From a filamentous cyanobacterium CCT1 (GTDB taxonomy: Bacteria > Cyanobacteriota > Cyanobacteriia > Phormidesmidales > Phormidesmidaceae), in contig PYER01000031.1 in NCBI GenBank assembly GCA_003017855.1, positions 1-36,196 on the forward strand: DNA of 36,196 nt, read 5' to 3'. Both the position numbers and the translations under genes were made by a program. Under the pieces are notes generated by a model. The model was given only the letters and a program-made list of their open reading frames with translations. It was not told where the DNA came from and searched no databases. Below are positions 25,920 through 34,637 of the stretch, piece after piece. Within the stretch, counting starts at the first letter, position 1. Each line of letters begins with the position of its first letter.

Positions 25920-26900
25920 CTACCCAATCCAGCGGGCGACGTCTTTGGCGTGGTAGGTCAAAATCAGGTCGGCCCCAGAGCGCTTGAAGCTGGTCATGGT
26001 TTCCATCACCACCTTTTGCTCATCAACCCAGCCGTTGAGGGCGGCGGCCTTGACCATCGAGTATTCACCCGACACGTTGTAGGCGGCGACGGGCAGGTTG
26101 GTCGCCTGCTTCACCCGCCAGATGATATCCATGTAGGCCAGGGCGGGTTTCACCATTAGCATGTCGGCCCCTTCGGCAATATCCAGCTCAATTTCTTTGA
26201 GCGCTTCGGTACCGTTGGCGGGGTCCATCTGGTAGGTGCGGCGATCGCCAAACTGAGGCGCACTCTCCGCCGCATCTCGGAACGGGCCGTAGTAGGCCGA
26301 GGCATACTTGGCTGCGTAGGAGAGAATCGGCGTATCTTCAAAGCCGTGCTCATCCAGCCCGGCTCGAATCGCTTGCACAAAGCCATCCATCATGCCCGAG
26401 GGCGCGATGATATCGGCTCCGGCCTTAGCCTGGGCCACGGCAGTTTTCTTCAGCAGCTCCAGGGTGGGGTCGTTGAGGACGCGCCCGCTGAGGTCGCCGG
26501 TTTCCAAGTAGCCGCAGTGGCCGTGGCTGGTGTACTCGCACAGGCAGGTATCAACAATCACCACCAGGTCGGGCACCGCTTCTTTGACTGCTGTGGTGGC
26601 CTGCTGAACAATGCCGCAGTCGTGCCAGGCCCCGGTGGCGTCGGTGTCTTTGTCAGCGGGAATGCCAAACAAAATAATCGCGGGAATGCCCAGGTCGTAG
26701 ACTTCCTTGGCTTCTTCCACAATTTTGTCGACCGAGAGCTGGTAGACGCCCGGCATCGACGATACTTCTTTGGCGAAACCTTCGCCGGGTACCGCAAACA
26801 GCGGGTAGATCAAATCGGCCTGGGTGACCAGGGTTTCTTGCACCATGCGGCGAAGCTGCGGGTGCTGGCGCAAACGGCGAGGGCGATGGGTAGGAAACAT
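25920..26900 (-). CDS. hemB: Porphobilinogen synthase (delta-aminolevulinate dehydratase) HemB
   Basis: The 326-residue enzyme condenses two 5-aminolevulinate molecules to porphobilinogen on the way to heme, chlorophyll and phycobilins. The two Schiff-base lysines are in [16 protein letters not shown] and [12 protein letters not shown]. The segment [14 protein letters not shown] carries the three cysteines of the zinc-binding form. The N-terminus ([15 protein letters not shown]) is the usual octamer-forming arm. Length is normal. The upstream spacer holds AAGCTT-containing inverted repeats at 26923-26956 that may be regulatory or may terminate the preceding gene. Confidence 0.97.
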   Translation of the reverse strand: MFPTHRPRRLRQHPQLRRMVQETLVTQADLIYPLFAVPGEGFAKEVSSMPGVYQLSVDKIVEEAKEVYDLGIPAIILFGIPADKDTDATGAWHDCGIVQQATTAVKEAVPDLVVIVDTCLCEYTSHGHCGYLETGDLSGRVLNDPTLELLKKTAVAQAKAGADIIAPSGMMDGFVQAIRAGLDEHGFEDTPILSYAAKYASAYYGPFRDAAESAPQFGDRRTYQMDPANGTEALKEIELDIAEGADMLMVKPALAYMDIIWRVKQATNLPVAAYNVSGEYSMVKAAALNGWVDEQKVVMETMTSFKRSGADLILTYHAKDVARWIG

Positions 26901-26922
26901 AGCCTGGGGTGAGGGGTCTCTA

Positions 26923-26956
26923 AAAATGAAGCTTCATTAAACTAAAGCTTCATTTT
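26923..26956. promoter_or_regulatory. AAGCTT-containing inverted repeats upstream of hemB (operator or terminator)
   Basis: AAAATGAAGCTT (26923-26934) and AAGCTTCATTTT (26945-26956) are perfect 12-bp arms around a 10-nt loop, and the left arm itself sits in a palindrome AATGAAGCTTCATT (26925-26938). On the minus strand the hairpin ends in a T-run, so it could terminate the 27060 gene, but it also lies 23-56 bp upstream of hemB. A second small palindrome, GTTACG-TTC-CGTAAC, is at 26977-26991. Confidence 0.5.
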
Positions 26957-27059
26957 GGAACGAAAACAACTGCTTGGTTACGTTCCGTAACGTCTATTTT
27001 TAGGGATGTAGGCCGTCAGCATTCCCTTCGCCCTGGCTTTTGGACTGAGCCAGAAAAAC

Positions 27060-27557
27060 TTAAAAAGTGGGGTCGTGCTCAAAGTCGAGACATTCACCGT
27101 TTTCCCAGGTACGGCCACTGTGCTCGCAAGTGCTGCGATCGCCCAGAAACGGAATAGCCGCTGGGCTGGGCTTGGGGCGATCGCCATTGCCGGTCTGATG
27201 TTGAGTAAGCTGCATCAGCACGGCCAAAACGCCCAGGCTGAGGGCTGTGACCGCCACCGCTACAACCATCTGCCCTGAGACCGATCGCGTGGCCTGGTCC
27301 TGCTGGCGGCGCTCCCGAGAGCGTTTTTCTGGACCCGCCACCACAACCAGGTAATACCGCTGCAGCAGCAGAGGAATTGACAGGCGAATGTCTACCGCAT
27401 GATTTTGCCAGAGGGTACTGGCCAGGGAGGCCTGAAGCGCCTCTCGCTGACTTTCCGTAAAGGAGCGGGCGATGGCAGGGTCCATTTGCCCCAGCATCCG
27501 CTCTAGGGCCACACTGGCCTGGGATGGAGACTGATCAGGGCGATCGGGGTTGTGCAT
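27060..27557 (-). CDS. Small single-pass membrane protein of unknown function
   Basis: The 165-residue protein starts at ATG 27557 (MHNPDRPDQSPSQASVALERML). The N-terminal helical domain contains LQASLASTLWQNHAVDIRLSI and LLLQRYYLVVVAGPEKRSRER. A membrane helix lies at about residues 96-116 (MVVAVAVTALSLGVLAVLMQL), and a short tail with two cysteines (STCEHSGRTWENGECLDFEHD) follows. I have seen the RYYLVVVAGPEKRS.ER type of sequence in cyanobacterial hypothetical proteins but know no function. The Cys-containing tail probably faces the periplasm or lumen, where the pair could form a disulfide. It stands alone upstream of hemB on the same strand. Confidence 0.7.
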   Translation of the reverse strand: MHNPDRPDQSPSQASVALERMLGQMDPAIARSFTESQREALQASLASTLWQNHAVDIRLSIPLLLQRYYLVVVAGPEKRSRERRQQDQATRSVSGQMVVAVAVTALSLGVLAVLMQLTQHQTGNGDRPKPSPAAIPFLGDRSTCEHSGRTWENGECLDFEHDPTF

Positions 27558-27720
27558 GGGCGAACGGTGCTACAGGGAAAGGATTTGCCCAAGATTTCCC
27601 CATTCAGAGGCGCGCGATCGCCCGTCATCGAAATATTCATTTCCCATTCGTAACATCAAGCGAAAACTCTGTGCTACGATTGCTAATCGTGCTGAGTGGT
27701 AAGCAAAGCACACAAAAAAC

Positions 27721-27792
27721 GGGTCGCTAGCTCAGCGGTAGAGCACTCGGCTTTTAACCGATTGGTCCTGGGTTCGAATCCCAGGCGACCCA
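27721..27792 (+). tRNA. tRNA-Lys (anticodon UUU)
   Basis: A 72-nt cloverleaf can be drawn. The acceptor stem is GGGTCGC/GCGACCC with discriminator A. The D-arm contains AGCTCAGCGGTAGAGC. The anticodon loop CTTTTAA gives TTT at positions 34-36, and the T-arm is CTGGG-TTCGAAT-CCCAG. CCA is not encoded. A run of seven Ts follows directly and should end transcription. A small inverted repeat ACGATT-GCT-AATCGT (27676-27690) lies about 30 bp upstream near the likely promoter. Confidence 0.97.
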
Positions 27793-27881
27793 TTTTTTTA
27801 GCATTACCTCTTTCTTAGGTCGTAGAACGCGTGGTCTGGACCCCACAGTGTTTTATGATGGGGCAGAGTGGAGGGGTGAAC

Positions 27882-27908
27882 ACATCCCTACTAGGTGGGG
27901 ATGTCTTT
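27882..27908 (+). promoter_or_regulatory. Hairpin with T-run in the fba upstream region
   Basis: ACATCCC (27882-27888) and GGGATGT (27898-27904) form a 7-bp stem with a 9-nt loop, followed by CTTTT. It lies about 130 bp upstream of fba. It could be a weak terminator behind the tRNA gene or an attenuator in a long fba leader. Confidence 0.4.
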
Positions 27909-28036
27909 TAAGCTTAACTTTAGCTTTTGCAAACATTTCGTCATACATCATCCGATCTATCCTAAGATTGATGAGTAAGGCTACCTACTTAAACGACTCA
28001 AAGGCCTAACGGCGAGAATACACTAGGAGGAATTTT

Positions 28037-29116
28037 ATGGCGCTTGTCTCACTGAGGCTACTGCTGGATCATGCCGCTGAGAATGGCTACGGCATCCCGG
28101 CCTACAACGTAAACAACCTGGAGCAAATTCTAGCCATCATGAAGGCTGCGGATGAAACCGATAGCCCCGTGATTCTGCAAGCATCTCGCGGTGCCCGCTC
28201 CTACGCTGGCGAAAATTTCCTGCGTCACCTGGTGCTCGCCGCGGTTGAAACCTACCCCCACATTCCCGTGGTCATGCACCAAGACCACGGCAACTCTCCC
28301 GCCACCTGCTACTCGGCCCTGCGCAACGGCTTCACCAGCGTCATGATGGATGGCTCGCTGGAAGCTGACGCCAAGACCCCCGCTAGCTTTGACTACAACG
28401 TCTCCGTCACCCGCGAAGTGGTGAAAGTGGCTCACTCCATTGGCTGTAGCGTTGAGGGTGAGCTGGGCTGCCTCGGCTCCCTCGAAACGGGCGCTGGCGA
28501 AGCCGAAGACGGTCACGGCTTTGAGGGCACCCTCAGCCACGACCAGCTGCTGACCGACCCCGACGAAGCGGTGCAGTTTGTCGAAGCTACCCAGGTAGAC
28601 GCACTGGCCGTTGCCATCGGCACCAGCCACGGCGCGTACAAGTTTACCCGCAAGCCCACCGGCGAAATTCTGGCCATCAGCCGCATCGAAGAGATCAACC
28701 GTCGCCTGCCCAACACCCACCTGGTCATGCACGGGTCTTCTTCGGTGCCCCAGAAGTGGCTGGATATGATCAACCAGTATGGCGGTCAGATTCCTGAGAC
28801 CTACGGTGTGCCCATCGAAGAAATTCAGAAAGGCATTAAGAGCGGTGTGCGCAAGGTCAACATCGACACCGACAACCGTCTGGCCATTACCGCCGCCATT
28901 CGTGAAGCCGCTGCCAAGGATCCTTCCAACTTTGATCCTCGCCACTTCATGAAGCCCTCGATGAAGTACATGACCGAAGTATGCGCTGAGCGCTACGATG
29001 CCTTCGGCACCGCCGGTCAGGCTAGCAAGATCAAGCAAGAGCCTGTGGATGTCTACGCCGTTAAGTACGCCAAGGGCGAACTCGACGCCAAGACGGCTAA
29101 AGCTGCTGCGGTTTAG
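28037..29116 (+). CDS. fba: Class II fructose-bisphosphate aldolase (FbaA/CbbA)
   Basis: The 359-residue zinc-dependent aldolase serves the Calvin cycle, glycolysis and gluconeogenesis. It shows the metal and substrate residues in [41 protein letters not shown] and [14 protein letters not shown]. The C-terminal [20 protein letters not shown] is typical of the cyanobacterial/CbbA subgroup, which also acts on sedoheptulose bisphosphate. An excellent AGGAGG ribosome binding site precedes the ATG. Two hairpins, the second with a T-run, follow the gene. The strong signals fit a highly expressed housekeeping gene transcribed alone. Confidence 0.97.
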   Translation: MALVSLRLLLDHAAENGYGIPAYNVNNLEQILAIMKAADETDSPVILQASRGARSYAGENFLRHLVLAAVETYPHIPVVMHQDHGNSPATCYSALRNGFTSVMMDGSLEADAKTPASFDYNVSVTREVVKVAHSIGCSVEGELGCLGSLETGAGEAEDGHGFEGTLSHDQLLTDPDEAVQFVEATQVDALAVAIGTSHGAYKFTRKPTGEILAISRIEEINRRLPNTHLVMHGSSSVPQKWLDMINQYGGQIPETYGVPIEEIQKGIKSGVRKVNIDTDNRLAITAAIREAAAKDPSNFDPRHFMKPSMKYMTEVCAERYDAFGTAGQASKIKQEPVDVYAVKYAKGELDAKTAKAAAV

Positions 29117-29131
29117 AAACGGCGCGATCTT

Positions 29132-29206
29132 AGATTCCTCAGGGAATCTGGTCTAGCTTGAAATGAAGCAGGGTTTCTTCGTTGGGGAGGCCCTGCTTTT
29201 GTTTTT
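29132..29206 (+). terminator. Terminator region of fba (two hairpins, T-run)
   Basis: The first hairpin is AGATTCC/GGAATCT (29132-29149) with a 4-nt loop. The second is AAGCAGGG (29166-29173) with CCCTGCTT (29191-29198), followed by TTGTTTTT. The second is a standard Rho-independent terminator. Confidence 0.85.
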
Positions 29207-29292
29207 ATGGCAGGAGTTAGCTCAGTAAAAGCAGCCGCTTGGAGACCAAGGGATTTTGCTCCAAAATAGAGAAACCGCCACCAACACCGGCT

Positions 29293-29655
29293 ATGACCTT
29301 TGACGAGATTCAGCGCACTCTGGAGACAATGCTGGCCGTACAGCGTGAGCTGCAAGAGAGCCAGCTCAGACAGCAGCAGGATACAGCAACGTTTGAGCGC
29401 AACATTCAGTCGATCCACAGGGAGCTGGATCGCATGTTGGCGGTGCAACGCGACTTGCAGGAGAGCCAGATGGGGCAGCAGCAGCAAAATCAGGCTATCC
29501 AGCAGGAGATCCAGAGCCTCTTAGCGGCTCAGCAAGAGCAGCGGCGGCTGATCGATCGGCTGATTGGCTACAGCCTCAGCAACGAGTCTGACCACCTCGA
29601 CCTGCACGAACGCATGAACCGCCTGGAGGAACGAATGCGCCAGATGGACCGCTAG
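29293..29655 (+). CDS. Coiled-coil protein with a 35-residue internal repeat
   Basis: The 120-residue protein starts at ATG 29293 (MTFDEIQRTLETMLAVQREL). A TTG further upstream in the same frame adds 18 unlikely residues. It is almost entirely Gln/Glu/Leu-rich coiled coil. MLAVQRELQESQ and MLAVQRDLQESQ begin 105 nt (35 residues, five heptads) apart, an obvious internal duplication. A basic/acidic C-terminal helix (HLDLHERMNRLEERMRQMDR) follows. There is no membrane segment. It lies 62 nt upstream of the phosphatase gene on the same strand. Function unknown; likely an oligomerising structural or adaptor protein. Confidence 0.7.
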   Translation: MTFDEIQRTLETMLAVQRELQESQLRQQQDTATFERNIQSIHRELDRMLAVQRDLQESQMGQQQQNQAIQQEIQSLLAAQQEQRRLIDRLIGYSLSNESDHLDLHERMNRLEERMRQMDR

Positions 29656-29716
29656 GGTCGTTGGGTCTACCAGACTGGCGTACATTGGAGTTGCTCTGCT
29701 TCCGGTCATTTCTTTT

Positions 29717-30598
29717 ATGCTGCCCCCAACTACCCCGCGTCAAATTCTGACGGCTCTGCTGCCCTATCTCAAGACCGCTGGGGCCTATGCCCAGCAGGTT
29801 CAGGCTCAGATTGTGGCCCAACCCGATAAAGACGGCAAGGGAGATAACTTCTTTGCTTCGGCCCTCAGCGATGCGGACCTATCGATTCAAACCATGATGG
29901 AAGTGGTGCTGTTGGGGCTGTTTCCCCATGCGCGCTTCTACGGTGAGGAGTACGAGCAAACCTACAACACCAAGTACTTTCGCGCCATTGACCTCGGCCC
30001 GGCGGGCGACTATCTGATTACCCTCGACCCCATTGATGGCACCCAGTTTTACCTGGACGGTCACTCGAACTATCAGATCATTTTGGCGATTCTCAATGCC
30101 GATGAGTATGAGGCGGCGATCGCCATTACCCCCGGCCAGGGCATCTACTACTACAGCCTCCGGGGCGAGGGCACCTTCAAGGGCCAACTCGATCAATCCC
30201 TTGAGGCCTGCTCCCGGATCAAGGTTGAGGATCCAAAGCCAGCGGTTTGTCTGGGCTGGCAAATGGGGGCGGTGGTGCCACACATTAGCGATCGCTACCG
30301 GGTCTACCACACCAAGACCGACTACTCCAAAGAGACTCAGATTCCCAACTTTAATGGATTGCTCAGCGGCGACCTGGCCGGGGCGGTGCTGGCTAAGGGA
30401 CAGTTTATCGACGGAGCCGCGCTGGCCTTTATGGCTCAGGAGATGGGCTACATTGTGACCACCTTTGCGGGCGACCCACCACCGCCGCTGCACACCTGCC
30501 GCGATTACCTCCGCCCCGGTATGGTGATCGGCTGTTCTAAGGCTGTGCATGCCGATCTACTGGCCGCCGTCACCGCCGCTAGAGTCACAGGATACTAA
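29717..30598 (+). CDS. Inositol monophosphatase-family phosphatase
   Basis: The 293-residue protein has the metal-binding motifs of the lithium-sensitive phosphatase superfamily: GEEYE (the glutamate pair), then LDPIDGTQFYLDG, the DPxDGT core. The C-terminal region (GAVLAKGQFIDGAALAFMAQE) stands where the WDxAA motif is normally found, but here it is DGAALA, so the tryptophan is replaced. Substrates in the family include inositol phosphate, 3'-phosphoadenosine 5'-phosphate (PAP) and sugar bisphosphates; sequence alone does not decide. PAP hydrolysis would be of interest because a PAPS-dependent sulfotransferase is encoded 25 kb away, but this is speculation. Convergent with the next gene. Confidence 0.85.
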   Translation: MLPPTTPRQILTALLPYLKTAGAYAQQVQAQIVAQPDKDGKGDNFFASALSDADLSIQTMMEVVLLGLFPHARFYGEEYEQTYNTKYFRAIDLGPAGDYLITLDPIDGTQFYLDGHSNYQIILAILNADEYEAAIAITPGQGIYYYSLRGEGTFKGQLDQSLEACSRIKVEDPKPAVCLGWQMGAVVPHISDRYRVYHTKTDYSKETQIPNFNGLLSGDLAGAVLAKGQFIDGAALAFMAQEMGYIVTTFAGDPPPPLHTCRDYLRPGMVIGCSKAVHADLLAAVTAARVTGY

Positions 30599-30611
30599 AG
30601 ATTTGGCTTCT

Positions 30612-33600
30612 TCATTGCCAGCCGTCTAAATCTTGGCCCCAGTTCTGGGTGAGCTGTAGCCACTGGTCGCGGCGGCGCTCGACATCGGCGGCAGCCCAGA
30701 TCAGGGCGATGCCCACCACGATGCCCACTACCCACTTGATGAAAGGGAAGGCGGCGTTAAGCAGTAACAGCTGGTTGAGGGCGTTAAGCGCGAAAACCCC
30801 AGTGCCCACGTAGAGCGGGGCACGCATACGGAGCAGCAGACCCGCCGCGATCGCCCCCAGCGCCAGCGCCCCCACCGGCAGCCCTGCCCATCGTTCAGTG
30901 AGTAAAGCTGTAAGCAAAATAATCGCCAGGGCGATCGCTCGCAGCCAGTGGCGCTGTTCCTTGCGTTCGGCTAGCGTCAGGCCTGGGTCTACCTGGGCGA
31001 TGTAGAGCAGAGCCAGCCCCAGAGGCAACACCCAGGCCACACTGTCGTCGATCGCTCGGGTGTCTAGCCAGACCCAGATTGCCCAGGCGGCGCAGAATAC
31101 CGACAGGTACGAAATCCGAATTTTGCCGCTGTGCCAGGCCAGCCAGCCGTAGAACCCGGTCAGCACCCACAGGGTGGGAATGTGGCCGAACCCGTCTGTC
31201 ACAGGGGCGATCGCCAGGGGTACCCCCACCGCCATCACCCGCCAGGGCCGCTGGGGCCAGCTCCAGGTGGGCCAAGGCACCCAGTACACTGGCACCGCCA
31301 CGGCACAGGCCACCACGCCCCACCAGTTATCGAGAAAGCTTAAAGCAGGAAAGAGCGATCGCCCCAGGGCAAACCAGCCGATCAGCTCTACGAGCCCAGC
31401 GTAAACCCAGGCGTGCTGAACCGCGTCAGCATCACCCAGTCGCCCCTGGCTGAGGGCGTAGAGAAAGAGCACGGCCGCGATCGCCAACCCCAGCCAGCCC
31501 AGGGTCGCCTGACCAAAGCTCATGCCAATGCCGCCCCCTAGCATTAGCAGACTGCCGATCAGCCAGTGCAGGTGTGCCGCCCAGATTAGTTCTACTTGCG
31601 GCAAGTTAAGGGTGCGATCGAGCTGTCCGGCGAGCGGACGGTAAACGGCCATAATTAACGCCGCCACCCCGGCTAATATCAGCAGTGCATCCGCGGCTTC
31701 TCCCTCAGAGCCCAGCAGCATCTGGTAAATCACCAGTTCGTACCAGCCCACCGACAGCAGGCCCAGGGCCAGCCAGCGAGCCAGGGGAGTCTGAGTGCGG
31801 CGCCCGACCTCCAGAACGAGTAGTGCCGCTACCACGACCAGCCAGCCCGTCCAAGCCGTAGCGGTGTAAGCCCGCAGCGCCAGGGCCAGCCCGGCATAGG
31901 CAAGAACAAGCGTGTGTAGGGGAGCGGCTAAGATGGGCCGCGATCGCCCTACGGTGGCGGCAAGGAGGAGGGCGATCGCCCCCAGGCCCAAGGTCGGCAC
32001 CGCCAGGGAAACCAGCGTGGGATAGCGCTCTACCCATATCCCCGCCACCATCAGTTCCGCTCCCCAGCCCGCCAGAGCGATCGCCAGGGGACGTAGATTG
32101 CCCCAGTAGCGCAGGCCCAGGGCTAGCAAAAAGGTAGCTATGACGGCGACGATTAGGGGGCGGGGTTCGCCTGGGTCTGAGTATCTGAGCGCGATCGCAA
32201 GGGTAGATAGGATAAGTACGCTGAGCGCAAGGATGTGACCCCAGCGATCGCAGGCCACTCTGTACAGCGCCGATAAGGCCGGGGGAGCGGCTGCGTCGGT
32301 CTGAACCGGAGGTGAGGAGTCGGGGATGGGCATGAAGCGCGATCGCCAGAATCCCCACAGCACCGCCATCAGCCCCACGGTCACCAGCCCCCAGGCGGCC
32401 AGGGAGCGCGGAAAGCTCGGTACCCAGTCTGCCAGGCTGCTGTAGACCCAGCCCAGCCCAAAGCCCACGGTCAAAAACGCCACCCCAGGCCGCCGGTAAA
32501 AGGCGCTGTTCACCCCCGTTAGCACAGTGGCTGTGCCCAGACCCGCCAGCCGAGTCCAGGGCAGGCCCAGGGTAAAGGGCAGCGCAATCCCCGTGGTCAG
32601 CACGCTGGCCGGATGGCGACCAATCAGCGCCAGCACCACCGGAATCACCAGCCCCACCCAGCTCAGCTCAAAACCAAAGCCATCGTCGATGGAATAGCCC
32701 CACAGCAGGGCATAGGTCATCGCCGACAGCCCTACGCCGTAGAGCCAGGCGCTGCTGCCCCACGGCCCCGGCAGCGCTCGGCTAAGCAGTAGGGCAGCCG
32801 TGGCCAGAGCCACGATGACGACCAGCCAGCGATCGAGGGGGAGCGTCGGCCACTGGTTGCCGATCGCAACCAGAATGCTCACCAGGGCCAAACCGTAGGT
32901 GATGACGATGCGCCAGCGGGCCAGCGGCCGCCGCAGGGTTACCACCAGCGCAGTAACCGTAGAAGCGACCAAATTCACCACCAGCACCGGACCGCTGGCC
33001 AGGCTAATGGCGGTAAGCAGGGCATTGCTGCCCAGGGCAATACCGTCGCTCAGATGCCCCAGCTTGGGCTTGCTCTGGCGCCGGTACCAGTCACCCAGGG
33101 CTACCATGCCCACTACATAGGGGAACAGCGAAATTCCCAGCAGCGCCCAGCTGTTGCCCCCGATATTGCTCCAGCTTACTAACGGCATAACAATTGACTG
33201 GCGCAGCGGTGCAGGCAGCAGATCCCAGCCGACAAAGCTAAGCTGCACGGCGATCGCATAGGCGACCAGCAAATCCCGCCGCTTCCCCAGCTTCCTCAGA
33301 GCCTGAAACCGCAGGGCCAGCCCCAGCAGGCTGACGCCAAAGGCTTGAAACAACCAATTTGCGATCGCAATCAGCCAGCCCCACCACAGCAGCCCTCGAC
33401 CAATAGCGATGCCCCAGCGAGAGGTGCGATCGATCGGTGTTGCTGGCGCTGATTTTGGGCTGGCAGACTCTGCTAAATTTGCGGCTGGCTGAGGTTTTAG
33501 CCGCGATCGCCGTTGCCCCAGCCAGACCCAGGTCGCCCCATAAAGCCCAAAGGCCAGACCAAACTGGCCAAACTGATCTGACGGTAGCGTAGTTAGCCCC

Positions 33601-34565
33601 CGCGCCAGCAGCAGCCCTAGGGCTGCGGTGATGGCGATGGTGGGCCAGCGCAAACCGGGGGATACTCCCCGCCGCCGCTGGTCGTAGACCGTAGCAGCGG
33701 CACTGCCCAGAGTCCCCGCATAGACCGCCAGAATGGGGACTGAACCCAGAGCCCAGCCGGTATGCAGGTAGGCCAGCCCCAGAGCTTTGACCTGCTCTAG
33801 GGGGGTACTGTCTTGCTGGCGCAGCACCTGCAGGGCCGCCAGGGTGAGCAGAATAGCGGCGATCGCCCCCACAACCACGCCGCTGCCTCGCCACACCCCT
33901 AGCCCATCCAGCGCCCAAAAGTTGAGCGGTACCAGCAGCAGCGTGATCATCTGCAGGGTTTTAGCCGTAAGCTGCAGGTCAGAACGGCGGCGGCACCACA
34001 GCCCCACTGCCCAAAACACCAGCGTGTAGGCCAGCAGCACCAGGTACTGACCCACCGCGCCGAAGCGCTCCCACTGGGTAGCCGCCAGCACCGCCGACGA
34101 CAATACCACCAGAAACACCCCTAGCCCCAGCAGCCACACCACGCTCAGCTCGCTCATCAGACGGTTGAGCCACAGCTGAGTGGAAGAAGGGGGCCGAGGC
34201 GGGGGTGGAGCTGTCTTTACACTTCGCTCAGGGCGCGAAGTAGGGCGCGATTGACGCGACTTTTGGCGACGTGGTGCTGGTGCAGCGGGAACAAAATCGG
34301 TGATTGGGACCTGACCCGTGACGGCGGCGGCCTCAGCAGATTCTTCAAAAGGATTTATCGCATCGGCTAGGGTCGGTTCTGGCGCGACTACCGGATCTAG
34401 CCCGGGCGGCAGCTCACAGCTGAGCTGCGTCTGAGCGATCGCTCGCACCTGTGCCTCAGAGATTAGCCCCAGCTGCAGCCAGGTATCTAGCCCGGCAAGC
34501 AGCCCTGGCTGATCGGGCAACAGATCTAGCTGTAATCGAATCGTGGAGTCGCGATCATCAGCCAT
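30612..34565 (-). CDS. Giant polytopic membrane protein of unknown function (DUF2157-like)
   Basis: The 1,317-residue protein has a soluble N-terminal domain (about 1-60, ending WLQLGLISEAQVRAIAQTQL). A disordered Pro/Ser/Arg-rich linker at about 80-140 follows (SRQSRPTSRPERSVKT), and then some 30 or more closely spaced transmembrane helices run to near the C-terminus. There are no catalytic or transporter motifs I recognise. The short N-terminal helical domain plus many helices resembles the loosely defined DUF2157 membrane proteins of cyanobacteria. It is monocistronic and convergent with the phosphatase gene. The length is remarkable, but the frame is intact and codon usage is like that of the neighbours. 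Confidence 0.75.
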   Translation of the reverse strand: MADDRDSTIRLQLDLLPDQPGLLAGLDTWLQLGLISEAQVRAIAQTQLSCELPPGLDPVVAPEPTLADAINPFEESAEAAAVTGQVPITDFVPAAPAPRRQKSRQSRPTSRPERSVKTAPPPPRPPSSTQLWLNRLMSELSVVWLLGLGVFLVVLSSAVLAATQWERFGAVGQYLVLLAYTLVFWAVGLWCRRRSDLQLTAKTLQMITLLLVPLNFWALDGLGVWRGSGVVVGAIAAILLTLAALQVLRQQDSTPLEQVKALGLAYLHTGWALGSVPILAVYAGTLGSAAATVYDQRRRGVSPGLRWPTIAITAALGLLLARGLTTLPSDQFGQFGLAFGLYGATWVWLGQRRSRLKPQPAANLAESASPKSAPATPIDRTSRWGIAIGRGLLWWGWLIAIANWLFQAFGVSLLGLALRFQALRKLGKRRDLLVAYAIAVQLSFVGWDLLPAPLRQSIVMPLVSWSNIGGNSWALLGISLFPYVVGMVALGDWYRRQSKPKLGHLSDGIALGSNALLTAISLASGPVLVVNLVASTVTALVVTLRRPLARWRIVITYGLALVSILVAIGNQWPTLPLDRWLVVIVALATAALLLSRALPGPWGSSAWLYGVGLSAMTYALLWGYSIDDGFGFELSWVGLVIPVVLALIGRHPASVLTTGIALPFTLGLPWTRLAGLGTATVLTGVNSAFYRRPGVAFLTVGFGLGWVYSSLADWVPSFPRSLAAWGLVTVGLMAVLWGFWRSRFMPIPDSSPPVQTDAAAPPALSALYRVACDRWGHILALSVLILSTLAIALRYSDPGEPRPLIVAVIATFLLALGLRYWGNLRPLAIALAGWGAELMVAGIWVERYPTLVSLAVPTLGLGAIALLLAATVGRSRPILAAPLHTLVLAYAGLALALRAYTATAWTGWLVVVAALLVLEVGRRTQTPLARWLALGLLSVGWYELVIYQMLLGSEGEAADALLILAGVAALIMAVYRPLAGQLDRTLNLPQVELIWAAHLHWLIGSLLMLGGGIGMSFGQATLGWLGLAIAAVLFLYALSQGRLGDADAVQHAWVYAGLVELIGWFALGRSLFPALSFLDNWWGVVACAVAVPVYWVPWPTWSWPQRPWRVMAVGVPLAIAPVTDGFGHIPTLWVLTGFYGWLAWHSGKIRISYLSVFCAAWAIWVWLDTRAIDDSVAWVLPLGLALLYIAQVDPGLTLAERKEQRHWLRAIALAIILLTALLTERWAGLPVGALALGAIAAGLLLRMRAPLYVGTGVFALNALNQLLLLNAAFPFIKWVVGIVVGIALIWAAADVERRRDQWLQLTQNWGQDLDGWQ

Positions 34566-34637
34566 GGGCTGCCTGCCGAAGAGGTTTTTAGAATTATGAT
34601 CGCTGACAGAGCCAACCGATTCTTGCCCCTGAGATTC

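Noticed and set aside
28130-29038. 302-codon frame antisense to fba
   Set aside because: Arises from strongly biased codon use of a highly expressed gene; the sense frame has all aldolase motifs.
29217-29272. tRNA-like stretch with a GTTAGCTCAGT D-arm motif downstream of fba
   Set aside because: No T-arm (GTTCGAATC) and no acceptor stem that pairs; similarity is limited to the D-arm consensus.
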